Assembly (NCBI RefSeq): GCF_003205295.1
Contig: NZ_QJRP01000006.1
Span: 124,001 to 188,000 of the forward strand
Length of the DNA stretch: 64,000 nt
Origin: Pseudomonas mosselii
GTDB taxonomy: Bacteria > Pseudomonadota > Gammaproteobacteria > Pseudomonadales > Pseudomonadaceae
Direction: 5' to 3'
The translations under genes were made by a program, and so were the position numbers. Under the pieces are notes generated by a model, which had not been told where the DNA came from, searched no databases, and saw nothing but the letters and a program-made list of their open reading frames with translations. Position 1 is the first letter of the stretch. The number at the start of each line of letters is the position of its first letter. Of this stretch, positions 61,878 to 64,000 are shown one piece after another.

Positions 61878-63686
61878 ATGTCCAAGAAAATCTTTGTCAC
61901 CGACACGATCCTGCGCGACGCCCACCAGTCCCTGCTGGCCACCCGCATGCGCACCGAAGACATGCTGCCGATCTGCGACAAGCTCGACAAGGTCGGCTAC
62001 TGGTCGCTGGAAGTCTGGGGCGGCGCCACCTTCGACGCCTGCGTGCGCTTCCTCAAGGAAGACCCGTGGGAGCGCCTGCGCAAGCTGCGCGCCGCATTGC
62101 CCAACACCCGCCTGCAGATGCTCCTGCGCGGCCAGAACCTGCTGGGCTACCGCCACTACAGCGACGACGTGGTCAAGGCCTTCGTCGCCAAGGCGGCGGT
62201 CAACGGCATCGATGTGTTCCGCATCTTCGACGCTATGAACGACGTGCGTAACCTGCGCGTGGCCATCGAGGCGGTGAAGGCCGCCGGCAAGCACGCCCAG
62301 GGCACCATCGCCTACACCACCAGCCCCGTGCACACCATCGACGCCTTCGTGCAGCAGGCCAAGCAGATGGAGGCCATGGGTTGCGACTCGGTGGCGATCA
62401 AGGACATGGCCGGCCTGCTGACCCCGTTCGCCACCGGCGAACTGGTCAAGGCGCTGAAGGCCGAGCAGTCGCTGCCGGTGTTCATCCACTCCCACGACAC
62501 CGCCGGCCTGGCCGCGATGTGCCAGCTCAAGGCGGTGGAAAACGGTGCCGACCATATCGATACCGCGATCTCCAGCTTCGCCTGGGGCACTAGCCACCCG
62601 GGCACCGAGTCGATGGTCGCCGCGCTCAAGGGCAGTGAGTTCGACACCGGCCTGGACCTGGAGCTGCTGCAGGAGATCGGCCTGTACTTCTACGCCGTGC
62701 GCAAGAAGTACCACCAGTTCGAGAGCGAGTTCACCGCCGTGGACACCCGCGTGCAGGTCAACCAGGTGCCGGGCGGGATGATTTCCAACCTGGCCAACCA
62801 GCTCAAGGAGCAGGGCGCGCTCAACCGCATGAACGAAGTGCTGGCGGAGATCCCGCGGGTGCGCGAGGACCTCGGCTTCCCGCCGCTGGTGACGCCGACC
62901 TCGCAGATCGTCGGTACCCAGGCGTTCTTCAACGTGCTGGCCGGCGAGCGCTACAAGACCATCACCAACGAGGTGAAGCTGTACCTGCAGGGCGGTTACG
63001 GCAAGGCCCCGGGTGTGGTCAACGAGCAGCTGCGCCGCCAGGCCATCGGCAGCGAGGAAGTGATCGACGTGCGCCCGGCCGATCTGCTCAAGCCGGAGAT
63101 GGCCAAGCTGCGTGCCGATATCGGCAGCCTGGCGCACTCCGAGGAAGACGTGCTGACTTTCGCCATGTTCCCCGACATCGGCCGCAAGTTCCTCGAGGAG
63201 CGCGAAGCCGGCACCCTCAAGCCCGAAGCCCTGCTGCCGATTCCGGAAGCCGGCGCGGTGGGCTCGGTGGGCGGTGAGGGCGTGCCGACCGAGTTCGTCA
63301 TCGACGTGCACGGCGAGACCTACCGCGTCGACATTACCGGCGTGGGCGTCAAGGCCGAAGGCAAGCGCCACTTCTACCTGTCCATCGACGGCATGCCGGA
63401 AGAAGTGGTGTTCGAGCCGCTCAACGAGTTCGTCGGCGGTGGCGGCAGCAAGCGCAAGCAGGCCAGCGAACCGGGCCATGTCAGCACCAGCATGCCGGGC
63501 AACATCGTCGATGTGCTGGTCAAGGAAGGCGATGTGGTCAAGGCCGGCCAGGCAGTGCTGATCACCGAGGCGATGAAGATGGAGACCGAAGTCCAGGCGG
63601 CCATCGCCGGCAAGGTCGTGGCCATCCACGTGGCCAAGGGCGACCGGGTAACCCCGGGCGAGATCCTGATCGAGATCGAAGGCTGA
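61878..63686 (+). CDS. pycB: Pyruvate carboxylase subunit B (carboxyltransferase + biotin carrier)
   Basis: 602 aa from the ATG giving MSKKIFVTDTILRDAHQSLLATR; an in-frame upstream ATG overlaps pycA less plausibly. HMGL-like carboxyltransferase domain (1-280, TDTILRDAHQSLLATRMRT, metal-binding HSHDTAG) then a PYC_OADA domain and the C-terminal biotinyl domain with ITEAMKMETE, where K is biotinylated. No membrane decarboxylase genes follow, so it acts as pyruvate carboxylase rather than the oxaloacetate decarboxylase pump. Confidence 0.95.
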   Translation: MSKKIFVTDTILRDAHQSLLATRMRTEDMLPICDKLDKVGYWSLEVWGGATFDACVRFLKEDPWERLRKLRAALPNTRLQMLLRGQNLLGYRHYSDDVVKAFVAKAAVNGIDVFRIFDAMNDVRNLRVAIEAVKAAGKHAQGTIAYTTSPVHTIDAFVQQAKQMEAMGCDSVAIKDMAGLLTPFATGELVKALKAEQSLPVFIHSHDTAGLAAMCQLKAVENGADHIDTAISSFAWGTSHPGTESMVAALKGSEFDTGLDLELLQEIGLYFYAVRKKYHQFESEFTAVDTRVQVNQVPGGMISNLANQLKEQGALNRMNEVLAEIPRVREDLGFPPLVTPTSQIVGTQAFFNVLAGERYKTITNEVKLYLQGGYGKAPGVVNEQLRRQAIGSEEVIDVRPADLLKPEMAKLRADIGSLAHSEEDVLTFAMFPDIGRKFLEEREAGTLKPEALLPIPEAGAVGSVGGEGVPTEFVIDVHGETYRVDITGVGVKAEGKRHFYLSIDGMPEEVVFEPLNEFVGGGGSKRKQASEPGHVSTSMPGNIVDVLVKEGDVVKAGQAVLITEAMKMETEVQAAIAGKVVAIHVAKGDRVTPGEILIEIEG

Positions 63687-63718
63687 CAGAAGCCTTCATC
63701 TGCAAGCGGTTAACCTCT

Positions 63719-63743
63719 GGGGAGCGAATGCTCCCCTTTTTTT
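63719..63743 (+). terminator. Rho-independent terminator after pycB
   Basis: Perfect 7-bp stem GGGGAGC / GCTCCCC with loop GAAT and seven T. Confidence 0.94.
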
Positions 63744-63757
63744 GTGCTGGGTTTCCC

Positions 63758-63833
63758 GGCCCCTTCGCGGGTAAACCCGCTCCCACAGAGTCGGCGCCCA
63801 ACCTGTGGGAGCGGGTTTACCCGCGAAGAGGCC
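63758..63833. repeat. Paired extragenic palindrome (GTGGGAGCGGGTTTACCCGCG type)
   Basis: Left arm ends CGCGGGTAAACCCGCTCCCACAG and right arm starts CTGTGGGAGCGGGTTTACCCGCG, a long near-perfect inverted repeat around a 14-base centre. It lies between pycB and the convergent GNAT gene. Confidence 0.9.
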
Positions 63834-63852
63834 GGTGAGGTTTGAGCAAGAC

Positions 63853-64000
63853 TCAGCCTTGACGGCATGTCTCCAAGGTTCGCACCTGACCTTCAGGTTG
63901 CTGGTTATCCACACTCAACCAGCGCTCGAACCCTGCCGCCACTGCCGGCCATTCGCCGTCGGTAATCGAATACCACGCCGTATCCCGATTGCGATCCTTG
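63853..64000 (-). CDS. GNAT-family N-acetyltransferase, C-terminal fragment (cut by window edge)
   Basis: The last 48 codons before the stop read KDRNRDTAWYSITDGEWPAVAAGFERWLSVDNQQPEGQVRTLETCRQG. The R-D-T-A-W-Y-S-I-T-D-G-E-W-P segment is typical of the C-terminus of RimL/RimJ-like acetyltransferases. The rest of the gene lies beyond the right edge. A DnaA box (63905-63913) is inside. Confidence 0.75.
   Translation of the reverse strand, partial: KDRNRDTAWYSITDGEWPAVAAGFERWLSVDNQQPEGQVRTLETCRQG

Overview
This window is the replication-origin region of a Pseudomonas chromosome, most likely the P. putida group. The supporting signs are the dnaA-dnaN-recF-gyrB block diverging from rpmH-rnpA-yidD-yidC-mnmE, followed by mnmG-rsmG-parA-parB, atpIBEFHAGDC, glmU-glmR-glmS, the Pseudomonas-type parS and DnaA boxes, and many 'TGTAGGAGCGGC' extragenic palindromes. 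No tRNA, rRNA, CRISPR array, transposase or integrase was recognised.

Layout. (1) 1-4313, minus strand: gyrB (partial), recF, dnaN, dnaA. (2) 4314-4889: oriC, with five perfect DnaA boxes and an AT-rich stretch. (3) 4890-8820, plus strand: rpmH, rnpA, yidD, yidC, mnmE. (4) 8821-9383: a second origin-like gap next to mnmG, the position oriC has in E. coli. (5) 9384-13618: mnmG, rsmG, parA, parB. (6) 13768-20883: the complete F1Fo ATP synthase operon. (7) 21005-25274: glmU, a DeoR-family regulator and glmS, whose 3' end is the usual attTn7 target. (8) 25275-32865: an accessory block that looks lower in GC. It encodes a proline-dehydrogenase-like enzyme, a threonine-aldolase-like PLP enzyme, an ATP-grasp ligase, an MFS exporter, a class V PLP enzyme and a membrane di-iron desaturase. 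It reads as a small uncharacterised biosynthetic and export pathway for an amino-acid-derived metabolite. (9) 33034-35992: hcnABC (hydrogen cyanide synthase), with a perfect RsmA/RsmE-type site on the hcnA ribosome binding site. (10) 36237-41169: lipoamide dehydrogenase, cyclopropane fatty acid synthase, cardiolipin synthase and a DUF3617 protein. (11) 41174-45414: a zinc-homeostasis block (FolE2, a small secreted protein, two COG0523 GTPases, a DUF1826 protein) around a perfect Zur-type palindrome. (12) 45415-53377: DUF3301, pdxY, a thioesterase, a CPA2 antiporter, an SMI1/KNR4 protein, a Tim44-domain protein and uvrD. (13) 53617-64000: a PAS-GGDEF-EAL protein, zwf and an RpiR/HexR-type regulator sharing a HexR-type operator, a small protein, a LysR regulator, the two-subunit pyruvate carboxylase pycAB and a GNAT fragment at the edge.

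Most of the window is conserved housekeeping DNA. The best candidates for something new are the pathway between glmS and hcnABC and the distribution of DnaA boxes. At least 23 perfect TTATCCACA copies are present against about 0.5 expected for random sequence, including six within 3.1 kb at 43.4-46.5 kb and three inside hcnC. All function calls are from reading sequence motifs; no database search was run.
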